From the NCBI GenBank assembly GCA_031292665.1, contig JARLGR010000102.1:38304-102303 (forward strand): 64,000 nt of DNA, in the 5' to 3' direction. This document shows positions 44,996 through 58,834 of this stretch, in pieces. The notes beneath the pieces were generated by a model. That model ran no database searches. It saw nothing but the letters and a program-made list of their open reading frames with translations, and was not told where the DNA came from. Both the position numbers and the translations under genes were made by a program. This DNA comes from Mycobacterium sp. Its GTDB lineage: Bacteria; Actinomycetota; Actinomycetes; Mycobacteriales; Mycobacteriaceae. Numbering within the stretch: position 1 is the stretch's first letter; the number at the start of each line of letters is the position of its first letter.

Positions 44996-45059
44996 GCGTC
45001 GATGGTCCGCGCATCCGCCATCCCGACGCATGGGGCGGGTGCCTCAATCAAGGCAGCGA

Positions 45060-45116
45060 CGAATGTGCGGCCAGCCGCACGCTCGCTGCCGAATGTGCGG
45101 CGAGCCGCACGTTCGG
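45060..45116. repeat. Two hairpin repeats beyond the secA1 end
   Basis: GTGCGGC-CA-GCCGCAC at 45065-45080 and GTGCGGC-GA-GCCGCAC at 45095-45110, each within a GAATGTGCGG context repeated 30 bases apart. They lie between the ends of secA1 and the promoter of the hypothetical gene and could act as terminators. A similar element follows ahcY. Confidence 0.65.
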
Positions 45117-45127
45117 CGACGGGGCGG

Positions 45128-47983
<2,856 letters not shown>

Positions 47984-48106
47984 GCTATGTCCCCTGTTGG
48001 ATGTCAGTTTTTGAGCATGAGGCGTCACCCATCGTAGGTGACACGCCCCCAAAGCCGGCGAATGTCGGCACCCGGCGGCTCGGGACCCGGGTCAGGCCGG
48101 TCTTGA

Positions 48107-48808
48107 TCAGGCCAGCCTGATCAAGCCGTAGTCGTAGGCATGGCGCCGGTAGACGACGGACGGCCGTTCGGTCTGCTTGTCGTGAAACAAGAAGAAGTCG
48201 TGTCCGACCAGCTCCATCTCGTAGAGCGCGTCGTCGACCGTCATCGGGGTGGCCGGGTGCTCCTTGGTGCGCACGATCCGCCCGGGTTCCCTGGTCAGCG
48301 ACGAGTCGGTCGCGGCGCCGTCCCGCTCCTGCGGTGCCGCCTCCGGCGGGGCAGGTTCGGAGTCCGGCGGCGGCACGACCGCGGTGGCGGCGGCCAGCGA
48401 CACCGGGGTCTTGTCGCCGTAGTGCACCTTGCGGCGGTCCTTGACCCGGCGCAGCCGGTTCTCGAGCTTGTGCACCGCCGCCTCGAACGCGGCGTAGAAG
48501 CTGTCGGCGCAGGCCTCCGCCCGGCTCACCGGCCCGCGGCCCCGCGCGGTGATCTCCACGCGCTGACACGACTTGCGCTGACGCCGGTTGGGCTCGTGCT
48601 TGAGCTCGACGTCGAAAAGGTGGATGGAGCGATCGAACCGCTCGAGGCGGGCGAGTTTCTGCGAGACGTAGACGCGGTAGTGATCGGGGATTTCTACATT
48701 GCGGCCCTTGAACACGACTTCGGCGCTCAGTGTCGGTTCGGCCTGGCCTTCGGTTTCTGCCGGCGGTTGGTCCAGCATCTGACCGGAATCCACGGATGAC
48801 CTTGACAT
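48107..48808 (-). CDS. hpf: Ribosome hibernation-promoting factor (long form)
   Basis: A 233-residue factor. The N-terminal domain (VVFKGRNVEIPDHYRVYVSQKLARLERF in two parts, then HKLENRLRRVKDRRKVHYG) binds the 30S decoding region; the C-terminal domain (PMTVDDALYEMELVGHDFF, then YRRHAYDYGLIRL) drives 70S or 100S dimer formation. The long form matches Rv3241c of M. tuberculosis. ATG 48808 is preferred to the TTG three codons earlier. Convenes with secA1 in the same direction, 123 bases upstream. Confidence 0.9.
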   Translation of the reverse strand: MSRSSVDSGQMLDQPPAETEGQAEPTLSAEVVFKGRNVEIPDHYRVYVSQKLARLERFDRSIHLFDVELKHEPNRRQRKSCQRVEITARGRGPVSRAEACADSFYAAFEAAVHKLENRLRRVKDRRKVHYGDKTPVSLAAATAVVPPPDSEPAPPEAAPQERDGAATDSSLTREPGRIVRTKEHPATPMTVDDALYEMELVGHDFFLFHDKQTERPSVVYRRHAYDYGLIRLA

Positions 48809-49135
48809 ACGGGACAACTCGCTCTCTTTTCATGTCGCACGCCTCGTGCGTGCGGGGCTTTTGGAGATAGCGCGCCGACAGGGGTGGGAGCGGTTTTGAA
48901 GCGGTCACCGCCGCAGGCTGCCCGCCGGTGCGAGGTGTCGAATGCTCACCCCTTCCCGTCAGTGGGGTCTCAACCTGGAACAGCGCGACCAGTGAGTGCA
49001 GACCAGTGAGTCATTGCATGTTGTCCCCGACGTTAGCTCTTGTTCGGCTGGGGATGCCACTGATTTCGGCGAGCTGTTGCGAGTTCTTCACAACCTCTTG
49101 GCGCCGTCAGAGCTTCTCAGCGGGCGCAGCCCGGC
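48809..49135. other. Intergenic region ahead of hpf
   Basis: About 330 bases between comF and hpf, both on the minus strand. It contains the hpf promoter region with AT-richer patches; no gene, RNA or repeat could be recognised. Confidence 0.4.
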
Positions 49136-49768
49136 TCACGCGGCGGCAATGGTCAGCAGGGCGGCGACCCGTACCCCGGCGGCATGCAGGACCCGCACCG
49201 ACTCACGGGCCGTTGCCCCGGTGGTGACGATGTCGTCGACGACCAAAACTTCGGTGTCCGGCAACCGGCCGCGCAGCAGCACCCGGCCGGCGATGTTGCG
49301 CTCGCGGGCGGCGGTGCCCAGGCCCACCGAATCGCGGGCCAGCGGTTTCATCCGCAGGGATTGCGCGACGCTGATGTCCGGATTTCCGGCCACCGCGACG
49401 CGTGCCAGCCGGCTAACGGGGTCGCCACCGCGCCGGCGCGCCGCCGAACCCCGCGTGGGTGCGGGCACGATGGTCAGCGGGGCCTCGACGATCCCCCAGC
49501 TCAGCAGCCGGTGCACACCGACGGCCAGCGCGCGGGCCAGCGGCCCGGCGAGGTCCCCGCGGCCGTGCTCCTTCATCGCGATGATCGCCCGGCGGCGGGC
49601 GCCGGCGTAGCGGCCCAGTGCGAACACCGGCACCAGCGGGTCCACGCGGGGTGTCACCACGTGCGGCTGGTCGGAGGCCACCGAAAGCTCCCGGTCACAG
49701 GAGGCACACCAGCGGGTCGACGGCGCACCGCAGCCGCCGCATTGTAGCGGCAGGATGAGGTCGAGCAC
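49136..49768 (-). CDS. ComF-family phosphoribosyltransferase-like protein
   Basis: A 210-residue protein with an N-terminal zinc ribbon (LQCGGCG, then WCASC) and a C-terminal PRTase fold whose PRPP-binding motif is VLVVDDIVTTGAT. ComF proteins take part in DNA uptake in competent bacteria; in mycobacteria their job is unknown. GTG 49768 begins just before the cysteine pair. It sits between lpqB and hpf on the minus strand, 31 bases from lpqB. Confidence 0.87.
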   Translation of the reverse strand: MLDLILPLQCGGCGAPSTRWCASCDRELSVASDQPHVVTPRVDPLVPVFALGRYAGARRRAIIAMKEHGRGDLAGPLARALAVGVHRLLSWGIVEAPLTIVPAPTRGSAARRRGGDPVSRLARVAVAGNPDISVAQSLRMKPLARDSVGLGTAARERNIAGRVLLRGRLPDTEVLVVDDIVTTGATARESVRVLHAAGVRVAALLTIAAA

Positions 49769-49799
49769 CGGCCAAGTGTGGCCGACGGGGCCGACAGGC

Positions 49800-51563
49800 T
49801 CAGCCCGGTAGCACCGGCGCCGCCCCGGGTATCGCCAGCCCCGAGACCTCCGACCAGCCCTGCTGCCCTTCGGCCGCCGACGCCGAATACTGCACCACCC
49901 CGTCGGGAGCTTCGACGTACACCGTCGACTGGTTGGCCGCGACCGTGGACACCGGAAGCGCCACACCGCGGTTCGGCGCGTCGGAGTTCACCCCGTCGAG
50001 GTTCACGTACGACACCGGATGGCTCGCGTCGGTGCGGGTCACCACGATGTCGTCTCCGGTCCGCCAGGACAGCGACACCACCGAGGTGCCCAGCCCGAAG
50101 CCGAGCCGCCGCGGGTACGTGAGGGCGTACTGCCCCGCCTGGGTCTGCTCGACACCGGCGAGGATCACCTGACCACCTATCACCATGGCGGCACGGGTCG
50201 AGTCCCGGGACAGCTGCAGGTCGGTGATGGGTCCCGGGAAGCGACTGGACACGGCGACGGAATCCACCGGGATCCGCGCGGGTTGTCCCGACGCCGGTTC
50301 CTGAATCGCCCGCAACACGTTGTTGCCGTCCACCACCACCCAGACCGCGTCGTCCAGGGACCAACTCGGCCGCGAAAGGCTGCGTCCGTCGGCGGATTGC
50401 GCCGCCTCGCCACCGAGGTCGCCGATCCACAGCGACGCCGCCATGTCCGGGGCGCCGCGGTGCAACGTCACAACGGACGCCACCTGCCGCCCGTTGCGGG
50501 ACAGCGCGGCGCCGGTCTGGTCCGGCATCCGCCCGAAGGCACCCGGCACCGTGGTGATGTGCTGCCCGTCGAGCGAGACCAGTGCCCCGTTCACCAGGGC
50601 GTGCAGCCCGGCGCCCGCGCCGTCGGCCACGCCGGGGTCGGTGGCGGCGACGTCGGAGGTGGTCCAGCCTTCGGCGAACCGGTCGTCGAGCGGCGCGCCG
50701 TCGGCGTTGATCACGTACGGGCCCCGGATGTCCGCCCTCGCGAGCGTCCAGATGATCTGTGCGGCAACCAATTGCCTGCTGTGCGGGTCGGTGGTGGACA
50801 GCTTCTCCAGGTCGATGCGCGCGCCGCCGTAACCGCGCCCGATCCCGTTCTTGCCGCCGTCGGCCCGGGTCACCGGCCCGCGCAGGCGCAGCGGCGGGGC
50901 GAGCAGGTTTCGGACGGTGTGGGCCATCTCGGGCCGCGGCCCGGCCACCAGTTTGGAGATCAGCTCGGTAGCCAACTGATCGTGGTCGGGCACCGCGACG
51001 TAGCGCGGGTCGGGGACCACCGTCTTGCCGGTCGGGTCGGCGAAGTACAGCGTGTTGCGCTTATAGGTCGACTGGAACTGCTGCCAGTCCAGGAAGACGC
51101 CGTTGGGCAACCGGTCGATCCGCCAGCCGCCGGAGGTCTTGACCAGCTCGATCGGACCCGGGTCCGGCAGCACGCCTTCGGCGGTTTCGAACACGCCCAC
51201 GTCGGACAGCGAGCCCAGGATGTCCGCCCGCATGGTCGTCGAAACCCGCTCGGCGGCACGGGTTTCGACGAACACCACGTGGTCGATCAGCAGCGCGCTG
51301 CCGGCGTCGTCCCAAGAGTTGGACGCCGACTGCGTGAGGAACTGCCGCGCCGCCAGGTGCCTGTTCGCCGGATCGCCGGTGGCCTTGAGGAACTCGCGCA
51401 GCAGCACGTCGGGATCCATGCCCGGGGTCGGCTTGGGCAGATTCGACGGCGCGGGCCGCTCGACGGTGCCGATAGCCTGCGGCGCCGACGAATTGGGCAC
51501 GCCGGCGCAGCCGGCGAGCAAGACGGCCATCAGCAGCAGCCGCAGTAGCGTCAGGGGCCGCAC
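49800..51563 (-). CDS. lpqB: Lipoprotein LpqB
   Basis: A 587-residue lipoprotein with a signal peptide and the lipobox LLAGC (Cys19), then a GerMN-like and beta-propeller region. It works with MtrB on the outer face of the membrane to tune MtrA signalling and cell division. GTG 51563 starts 1 base after the mtrB stop at 51565, so the two are co-translated. Length and order (mtrA, mtrB, lpqB) match the known operon. Confidence 0.93.
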   Translation of the reverse strand: MRPLTLLRLLLMAVLLAGCAGVPNSSAPQAIGTVERPAPSNLPKPTPGMDPDVLLREFLKATGDPANRHLAARQFLTQSASNSWDDAGSALLIDHVVFVETRAAERVSTTMRADILGSLSDVGVFETAEGVLPDPGPIELVKTSGGWRIDRLPNGVFLDWQQFQSTYKRNTLYFADPTGKTVVPDPRYVAVPDHDQLATELISKLVAGPRPEMAHTVRNLLAPPLRLRGPVTRADGGKNGIGRGYGGARIDLEKLSTTDPHSRQLVAAQIIWTLARADIRGPYVINADGAPLDDRFAEGWTTSDVAATDPGVADGAGAGLHALVNGALVSLDGQHITTVPGAFGRMPDQTGAALSRNGRQVASVVTLHRGAPDMAASLWIGDLGGEAAQSADGRSLSRPSWSLDDAVWVVVDGNNVLRAIQEPASGQPARIPVDSVAVSSRFPGPITDLQLSRDSTRAAMVIGGQVILAGVEQTQAGQYALTYPRRLGFGLGTSVVSLSWRTGDDIVVTRTDASHPVSYVNLDGVNSDAPNRGVALPVSTVAANQSTVYVEAPDGVVQYSASAAEGQQGWSEVSGLAIPGAAPVLPG

Positions 51564-51564
51564 G

Positions 51565-53262
51565 CTATCCGCTCCTCTCGGCGTGCTCGCGCGGCCGCTG
51601 AGTTTCCTCGGTTTCCTTGGCGTGTTGCGGGCCGGTCTGGCCGGGCTGCGGACCCGGTTGCGGAATCGGCTTCAGGGGCAGCGGGCTGGTGGTGACCTTG
51701 TGGCCGCGCACCAGCGGAAGGGTCAGCCGGAAGCACGCTCCCTGACCGGGTTCGCCCCACGCCTCGAGCCTGCCCTGGTGCAGTCGCGCGTCCTCGATGC
51801 TGATCGCCAGGCCCAGCCCCGTGCCGCCGGAGCGCCGCACCCGCGACGGGTCCGAGCGCCAGAACCGGCTGAACACCAGCTTCTCCTCGCCGGGCCGCAG
51901 GCCCACGCCGAAGTCGCGCACGGTGACCGCGACCGTGTCTTCGTCGGCGCCCATCCGGATCTGCACGGCCTTGTGCTCGGCGTGGTCGATGGCGTTGGCG
52001 ATCAGGTTGCGCAAAATCCGCTCGACCCGGCGCGCGTCGACCTCGGCGATCACCTCCTCGTCGGGCATCTCGACCTGCAACTCGATGCCGGCCTCCTCGG
52101 CCAGGTGACCGACGTTGCCCAGCGCGCTGCGCACGGTGGCGCGCAGGTCCAGCGCCTCGACGGACAGCTCGGCGACGCCGGCGTCGTGCCGGGAGATCTC
52201 CAGCAGGTCGTTGAGCAGCGTTTCGAACCGGTCCAGCTCGTTGACCATCAGCTCGGTGGACCGACGCAAAGTCGGGTCGAGGTCTTCGCTGTGGTCGTAG
52301 ATCAAATCGGCGGCCATCCGGACGGTGGTCAGCGGGGTGCGCAGCTCGTGGCTGACATCCGACGTGAACCGGCGCTGCAGGTTGCCGAACTCCTCCAGCT
52401 GGGTGATCTGCCGGGACAGACTCTCGGCCATGTCGTTGAACGAGACCGCCAGCCGCGCCATGTCGTCTTCGCCGCGCACCGGCATCCGTTCCGACAAATG
52501 CCCCTCGGCGAATCGCTCGGCGATGCGCGACGCCGAGCGCACCGGCACCACCACCTGACGGGACACCAACAGCGCGATCCCCGCGAGCAGCACCAGCAGC
52601 ACGACGCCGCCGGTGATCATCGTGCCGCGGACGAGCTGGATGGTGGCCTGCTCGTTCTTCAGCGGGAAGATCAGATACAGCTCCAGATTGGCCACCTGCG
52701 CCGACGCCGGCGTGCCGATGATGAGCGCAGGGCCCGAGAAGCCGTCGGTGTGCACCGTGGCGTATTGGTAGGCCGCCTGCCCGGCCTTGATGAAGCCGCG
52801 CAGCGAGTTGGGCACCTGGTCGACGGGCCCGGCTGTGGTCGCGGCGCGCGGGCCGTCGCCGGGCACCATCAGCACCGCGTCGAACGCGCCGGCCAGCCCG
52901 GCGCCCGAGGCCGGGTCGGTTTTCGAGGTCAACGTGTTGCGGGCCAGTTGAAGGCTGCTGTCCAGTGACCGCGTCTCCTCGCCGCTGACGATCCCGCCGA
53001 CGGTGGTGCGGGCCCGCTCTATCTGTTCGGTGGCGGCCTTGACCTTGACGTCGAGCACGCGGTTGGTGACCTGGCTGGTCAGCACGAAGCCGAGTGCCAG
53101 TATCACCGCCAGCGACAGGCCGAGGGTCAACGCCACGACGCGCAGCTGCAGCGATCGGCGCCAGGCGGTGCCCACGACTCGACTCAGCGCACCCATGCCG
53201 CGGGTCATGGGGCCAGAGCGACCCCAGCGACTACGAGTGTGTCGCCGCGAGCCCCACATCAT
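51565..53262 (-). CDS. mtrB: Sensor histidine kinase MtrB
   Basis: A 565-residue sensor kinase: an Arg-rich start, first membrane segment [20 protein letters not shown], an extracellular sensor domain, second segment near residue 215 ([14 protein letters not shown]), a HAMP region, the phosphoacceptor block [12 protein letters not shown] and the ATP-binding N and G boxes ([22 protein letters not shown]). It phosphorylates MtrA and controls division and envelope genes. The Pro/Gln-rich tail is typical. ATG 53262 or 53259 is the start. Confidence 0.95.
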   Translation of the reverse strand: MMWGSRRHTRSRWGRSGPMTRGMGALSRVVGTAWRRSLQLRVVALTLGLSLAVILALGFVLTSQVTNRVLDVKVKAATEQIERARTTVGGIVSGEETRSLDSSLQLARNTLTSKTDPASGAGLAGAFDAVLMVPGDGPRAATTAGPVDQVPNSLRGFIKAGQAAYQYATVHTDGFSGPALIIGTPASAQVANLELYLIFPLKNEQATIQLVRGTMITGGVVLLVLLAGIALLVSRQVVVPVRSASRIAERFAEGHLSERMPVRGEDDMARLAVSFNDMAESLSRQITQLEEFGNLQRRFTSDVSHELRTPLTTVRMAADLIYDHSEDLDPTLRRSTELMVNELDRFETLLNDLLEISRHDAGVAELSVEALDLRATVRSALGNVGHLAEEAGIELQVEMPDEEVIAEVDARRVERILRNLIANAIDHAEHKAVQIRMGADEDTVAVTVRDFGVGLRPGEEKLVFSRFWRSDPSRVRRSGGTGLGLAISIEDARLHQGRLEAWGEPGQGACFRLTLPLVRGHKVTTSPLPLKPIPQPGPQPGQTGPQHAKETEETQRPREHAERSG

Positions 53263-53290
53263 CAATGACGCCCCACCTCAGCATCGCTGC

Positions 53291-53315
53291 GTCCCCCGCA
53301 GGCGGGCGGTACCCC
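53291..53315. repeat. Intergenic palindromic repeat between mtrA and mtrB
   Basis: GTCCCCCGCAGGCGGGCGG, resembling the element at 38679-38704 with a few changes. It fills much of the 91-base spacer between two genes that are co-transcribed and might lower mtrB expression by forming a stem. Confidence 0.6.
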
Positions 53316-53353
53316 CTCTGCGTCGTCATCGGCGTTGAAGGAGCGCCGCTGGA

Positions 53354-54040
53354 TCACGGAGGTCCGGCCTTGTATCCCACTCCTCGAACGGTCAACACCA
53401 CGGTCGGGTTCTCCGGGTCTTTCTCAACCTTGGCCCGCAGACGCTGGACGTGCACGTTCACCAAGCGGGTGTCCGCAGGGTGACGGTACCCCCACACCTG
53501 TTCGAGCAGCACATCTCGAGTAAACACCTGCCGCGGTTTGCGCGCCAACGCGACGAGCAGGTCGAACTCCAGCGGTGTCAGGGAGATCTGCTCGCCGTTG
53601 CGGGTGACCTTGTGCGCCGGCACGTCGATCTCGACGTCGGCGATGGACAGCATCTCGGCGGGCCCGTCGTCGTTGCGCCGCAGCCGTGCCCGGACCCGGG
53701 CCACCAGCTCCTTGGGCTTGAACGGCTTCATGATGTAGTCGTCGGCGCCCGACTCCAGCCCCAGCACCACGTCCACGGTGTCGGTCTTGGCGGTCAGCAT
53801 GACGATCGGAACGCCGGAGTCGGCGCGCAACACCCGACACACGTCGATGCCGTTCATGCCGGGCAGCATCAGATCCAGGAGTACCAAATCGGGGCGCAAT
53901 TCGCGCACCGCCGTCAGGGCCTGGGTGCCGTCACCGATGACCGCGGTGTCGAAACCCTCCCCACGCAGCACGATGGTGAGCATCTCGGCCAGCGAAGCGT
54001 CGTCGTCGACGACCAAAATCCTTTGCCTCATGTCGTCCAT
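53354..54040 (-). CDS. mtrA: Response regulator MtrA
   Basis: A 228-residue OmpR/PhoB-type regulator: receiver domain with Asp13-Asp14 and phosphoacceptor Asp56 (LLDLMLPG), Lys in VMLTAKTD, and a winged-helix DNA-binding domain with DVLLEQVWGYRHPADTRLVN. It controls dnaA, rpf and cell-wall genes. ATG 54040 or 54031 is the start. It is the essential partner of MtrB downstream. Confidence 0.97.
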   Translation of the reverse strand: MDDMRQRILVVDDDASLAEMLTIVLRGEGFDTAVIGDGTQALTAVRELRPDLVLLDLMLPGMNGIDVCRVLRADSGVPIVMLTAKTDTVDVVLGLESGADDYIMKPFKPKELVARVRARLRRNDDGPAEMLSIADVEIDVPAHKVTRNGEQISLTPLEFDLLVALARKPRQVFTRDVLLEQVWGYRHPADTRLVNVHVQRLRAKVEKDPENPTVVLTVRGVGYKAGPP

Positions 54041-54115
54041 GGTGTCACCAGATCGGGATAAAACTCGGGTACCACACGGGCGTTTCTTGGCTCTTAAGGG
54101 AAAATGGGCTCAAAT

Positions 54116-54754
54116 TCACCCATCGGGGGCCTCCAGAGTCGCCGCCAACCGGCCCGCGTCGATGTCCGCATCGACGACCAGCCACCGTCCACCCCACCCC
54201 GCGGCGGCCAGTTCGGCGTACACCGCGCCGGTGCGCCGCTGCAGTTCGTCGTCGCGTTCGTAGCTGTCGCGCACCCGGCCCGGCTCCGATTCGGCGCGGT
54301 GGCGGGCCCGCCGCCCCGCCAGCTCGGCCGACACCGCGAGCAGCACCTGCCAGTCGGGCGGCGGCAGTCGTAGCCGCCGGTATTCCAGCTCGTGCACCCA
54401 GGCGACCGCCGGGCCCGCCGCGCCCTCGCGCAGGCGAGCCGCGCTGTAGGCCGCGTTCGACGCGACGTAGCGATCCAGGATCACCACGTCGTGGTGATGG
54501 CACAGCGCCTCGATGTCGCCGACGGCCCCCGCGCGGTCGAGGGCGAACAGCGTCGCCATCGCGTAGACCGACGACGCGAGGTCACCGTGCTCGCCGTGCA
54601 GGGCCTCGGCCGCGAGGTCGGCGGTCACCGAGCGCCCGTAGCGCGGAAAGTCCAGCGTGGCCACCGACCTGCCGGCGGTTTCGAACGCCTTCCGCAGTCC
54701 CTCGGACAGCGTCCGCTTGCCGGCGCCGTCAACCCCCTCGATCGCGATCAGCAC
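54116..54754 (-). CDS. tmk: Thymidylate kinase
   Basis: A 212-residue dTMP kinase: P-loop IEGVDGAGKRTL near residues 5-16, substrate block LDFPRYG, DRY motif LDRYVASNAAYSAARL and a lid region rich in Arg (RRARHRAESEPGR). It converts dTMP to dTDP for DNA synthesis. The P-loop Lys-Arg-Thr differs slightly from the usual Lys-Ser/Gly-Thr, as in mycobacterial enzymes. It lies 75 bases upstream of mtrA and reads the same way. Confidence 0.94.
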   Translation of the reverse strand: MLIAIEGVDGAGKRTLSEGLRKAFETAGRSVATLDFPRYGRSVTADLAAEALHGEHGDLASSVYAMATLFALDRAGAVGDIEALCHHHDVVILDRYVASNAAYSAARLREGAAGPAVAWVHELEYRRLRLPPPDWQVLLAVSAELAGRRARHRAESEPGRVRDSYERDDELQRRTGAVYAELAAAGWGGRWLVVDADIDAGRLAATLEAPDG

Positions 54755-54815
54755 GGCGAGAGCCTAGCGCCGCGGTATCCCCGCGAGTGTGAAGCTGGCC
54801 GCCCGCTCGGCGCCG

Positions 54816-54838
54816 AGTGTGCAGCGAGCCGCACACAC
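54816..54838. repeat. Hairpin element downstream of ahcY
   Basis: GTGTGCAGC-GA-GCCGCACAC, imperfect arms with one internal mismatch, in the 99-base gap between ahcY and tmk. It belongs to the same sequence type as the two hairpins at 45065-45110 (core GCGAGC) and is a likely terminator. Confidence 0.6.
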
Positions 54839-54853
54839 AGCGCAAATGGCCCG

Positions 54854-56332
<1,479 letters not shown>

Positions 56333-56450
56333 GCGTGTTTCATCCTTTTCAGGGCTCACCGGATTCAGCGGTACTTAGGTTAGGTATGTTCTTCCGCCAC
56401 TGTAGTCGCCGATCGTCGGCCCCTAGAACCAGGGAGAGCGCCGGGAAGGG

Positions 56451-57101
56451 TCACGGAACGTTGGCGACCCCGTGCCGTTCGGCGAACGGCGCCATCAATC
56501 GCGCCAGATCCGCCGCGACGTCTCCCCCGCCAGCAGGTGGTGCCCCCAGGTCGGCCTCGGGCGGCATGGACACGTAGCTGAGGCACAGCCGCACAATGGC
56601 CCGCGCCAGCACGCCGGCGTCATCGTCGCTGGTCGCCACCCACGTCTGCATGAATGCCGACGCGAGCCGGGTCGAGGCGCGGGTGATCAGCGGCCCGCTG
56701 TCGGTGGTGATGAGCTGCAGCAGATCCGGCTTGGCCACCCCGGTCAGCAGCGAGATCACCAGAGGGTCGGCGGCGGATTCTGCGAAGAAGGACCCAAATC
56801 CCTGCAGGAATGCTCCGTAGATGTCGCCGACGTTGGCGTTCACGGCGGCGTGGACGGTATCGACCAGGCGGTCGGCGAGGCGCAGGGCATACCCCTGCGC
56901 CAGGCCTTGCCGCGAGCCGAACTCGTTGTAGATGGTCTGCCGGCTGACGCCCGCGGCGCGGGCGACGTCCGACAGCGTGATGGCCGACCAGTCCCGCGCC
57001 AGCAGCAGGTCCCGCATCGCGTCGAGGACCGAGTCACGCAGCAGGACTCGCGACGCCTCGGCGTAGGGCATCCGCTTCACAGGCGCGACTGTAGCGCTCA
57101 C
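56451..57101 (-). CDS. TetR-family regulator of the alkB operon
   Basis: A 216-residue TetR protein (Rv3249c type): [20 protein letters not shown] with [13 protein letters not shown] is the HTH, followed by a helical ligand pocket. From memory the M. tuberculosis protein binds fatty acids and has been tied to MmpL transporter control. GTG 57101 overlaps the rubredoxin stop (GTGA). It is the last gene of the alkB-rubA-rubB operon and likely binds the palindrome upstream of alkB. Confidence 0.9.
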   Translation of the reverse strand: MSATVAPVKRMPYAEASRVLLRDSVLDAMRDLLLARDWSAITLSDVARAAGVSRQTIYNEFGSRQGLAQGYALRLADRLVDTVHAAVNANVGDIYGAFLQGFGSFFAESAADPLVISLLTGVAKPDLLQLITTDSGPLITRASTRLASAFMQTWVATSDDDAGVLARAIVRLCLSYVSMPPEADLGAPPAGGGDVAADLARLMAPFAERHGVANVP

Positions 57102-57280
57102 GCCCGAGCAACCTCCACCATCTCGAAGTCCGACTTCGCCGCGCCGCAGTCCGGGCAGCTCCAGTCCTCGGGGATGTCGTCCCACCGGGTACCGGGCGCG
57201 ATGCCGTCCTCCGGCCAGCCCAGCGCCTCGTCGTACTCGAAGCCGCACTGGATGCAGCGGAACAGCCTGTAGTCACTCAC
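57098..57280 (-). CDS. rubB: Rubredoxin B
   Basis: A 60-residue AlkG-type rubredoxin: [10 protein letters not shown] and [14 protein letters not shown] hold the four cysteine ligands of one iron. It passes electrons from a rubredoxin reductase to the alkane hydroxylase. The gene overlaps both neighbours by 4 bases or fewer, so translation is coupled through the operon. Confidence 0.94.
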   Translation of the reverse strand: MSDYRLFRCIQCGFEYDEALGWPEDGIAPGTRWDDIPEDWSCPDCGAAKSDFEMVEVARA

Positions 57281-57471
57281 GAGTTCGCTCCTATCCGTGT
57301 CGGTTCGAAATCGGCCTTCTCACGCACCGAGCAATCGGGACAGCACCAGTCCTCGGGAACCTGCTCCCACGGCGTTCCGGCCGGAAAACCTTCCCGCGCA
57401 TTGCCTTTGGCCTCGTCGTAGACGTAGCCGCAGCCGGGGCACCGATAGGCGTTTGTGTTTGCGGCCGTCAT
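57277..57471 (-). CDS. rubA: Rubredoxin A
   Basis: A 64-residue rubredoxin with [10 protein letters not shown] and [16 protein letters not shown]. It has a longer N-terminus than its neighbour. In actinobacteria two rubredoxins usually follow alkB, one being the true donor to the hydroxylase. ATG 57471 overlaps the alkB stop (ATGA). Confidence 0.93.
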   Translation of the reverse strand: MTAANTNAYRCPGCGYVYDEAKGNAREGFPAGTPWEQVPEDWCCPDCSVREKADFEPTRIGANS

Positions 57472-58715
57472 GCCGGAACTCCGTACTTGGCGAGCAGCTT
57501 GGTCCGCAGCCGCGGGTGCAGGTTGACCTTGGTGATGTCGCCGTCGTAGTGCTCCAGCACCCGGTGATCCATCACCTTGCGCCACAGCGGCGGGAAGTAG
57601 GTGAGCGAGATCATCGACGCGTACCCGCTGGGCAGGTTGGGAGCGCCGTCCATGCTGCGCAGCGTCTGGTAGCGACGGGTGGGGTTGGCGTGGTGGTCGC
57701 TGTGCCGCTGCAGGTGGTACAGGAACAGGTTGGTGACGAGGTGGTCGGAGTTCCAGCTGTGCACCGGCGCGCAGCGCTCGTAGCGGCCGTTGGCGGCCTT
57801 CTGCCGCAGCAGTCCGTAGTGCTCGAGGTAGTTGACGGCCTCCAGCAGGGAGAACCCGAACACCGCCTGGATGATCACGAACGGGATCAGCGCCGGGCCG
57901 AAGGCCGCGATCAGCACACCCCACAGCACCACCGACATCGCCCAGGCGTTGAGCACGTCGTTGCGCAGGTACGTCGCGGGGTGCCAGGGGCTCTTGCCCA
58001 GCCGGCGCAGCCGCTGGGCCTCCAGCCGGAACGCCGAGCGCAGGCTGCCGAACACGCTGCGCGGCAAGAACTCCCAGAAGGTCTCCCCGAACCGCGCCGA
58101 CGCCGGGTCCTCCGGGGTGGACACCCGCACGTGGTGACCGCGGTTGTGCTCGAGGTAGAAGTGCCCGTAGCAGGTCTGCGCCAGGGTGATCTTGGACAGC
58201 CAGCGCTCGAGCGCCTCCTTCTTGTGGCCCATCTCGTGCGCGGTGTTGATGCCGACGCCGCCGACGATGCCGACCGACAGCGCCACGCCGAGCTTGCCCG
58301 CCCAGCCCAGCGCGCCGTCAAAACCGAGCCAACTCAGGTGGGTGGCGGTGAACAGGTAGGCACCCAGCACCACGCTGAGGTACTGGAACGGGATGAAGAT
58401 GTAGGTGCAGTAGCGGTAGTACTTGTCGTTTTCCAGCCGCTCCATCACCTCGTCGGGGGGGTTCTGGCCGTCGGGCCCGAAACGCATGTCAAGGATTGGC
58501 AACAGCACATAGACCAGGATCGGCCCGATCCACAGCGGCGCCTGCGCGGCGGCGTGCCAGCCGAGCTGGTTCATCCCCCACACGATCGGCAGCATCACGA
58601 ACAGCGCCGTCGGCGGGATGAGCCCGATGAGCCACAGATGACGCTTCCGGTCCCGCCACTCCGCTGGGGAAACGCCGGCGCTGTCGTATCTGCCCGGGCT
58701 CGTTTGTGTGGTCAT
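57468..58715 (-). CDS. alkB: Alkane 1-monooxygenase
   Basis: A 415-residue integral-membrane non-heme di-iron hydroxylase. Histidine boxes: HEMGH (160-164), EHNRGHH (189-195) and, further on, LQRHSDHH, plus the NYLEHYG motif specific to alkane hydroxylases. It oxidises the terminal carbon of medium-chain alkanes using rubredoxin electrons. ATG 58715 has AAGGAGG 8 bases upstream. First gene of the operon with rubA, rubB and a TetR regulator. Confidence 0.95.
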   Translation of the reverse strand: MTTQTSPGRYDSAGVSPAEWRDRKRHLWLIGLIPPTALFVMLPIVWGMNQLGWHAAAQAPLWIGPILVYVLLPILDMRFGPDGQNPPDEVMERLENDKYYRYCTYIFIPFQYLSVVLGAYLFTATHLSWLGFDGALGWAGKLGVALSVGIVGGVGINTAHEMGHKKEALERWLSKITLAQTCYGHFYLEHNRGHHVRVSTPEDPASARFGETFWEFLPRSVFGSLRSAFRLEAQRLRRLGKSPWHPATYLRNDVLNAWAMSVVLWGVLIAAFGPALIPFVIIQAVFGFSLLEAVNYLEHYGLLRQKAANGRYERCAPVHSWNSDHLVTNLFLYHLQRHSDHHANPTRRYQTLRSMDGAPNLPSGYASMISLTYFPPLWRKVMDHRVLEHYDGDITKVNLHPRLRTKLLAKYGVPA

Positions 58716-58778
58716 ATGCCAAACCTCCTTGTGAGTCACGCCACGTTGAGATTGGACATTACTGGAGCCTACGTCTCC

Positions 58779-58788
58779 TGTCTAGACA
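58779..58788. promoter_or_regulatory. Palindrome upstream of alkB
   Basis: TGTCTAGACA, a perfect 10-bp palindrome 64 bases before the alkB start, next to the repeated motif AGACATCAGACAT. A natural candidate for the operon's TetR regulator. Confidence 0.6.
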
Positions 58789-58834
58789 TCAGACATGATT
58801 TTGTAAACCGCGAACCGACTCCGTGATCGGGAGG

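Noticed and set aside
56333..56450. SAH riboswitch near ahcY
   Set aside because: The 5' side of ahcY is at 56333 upward. I saw no conserved stem pattern there, and such riboswitches are not expected in mycobacteria.
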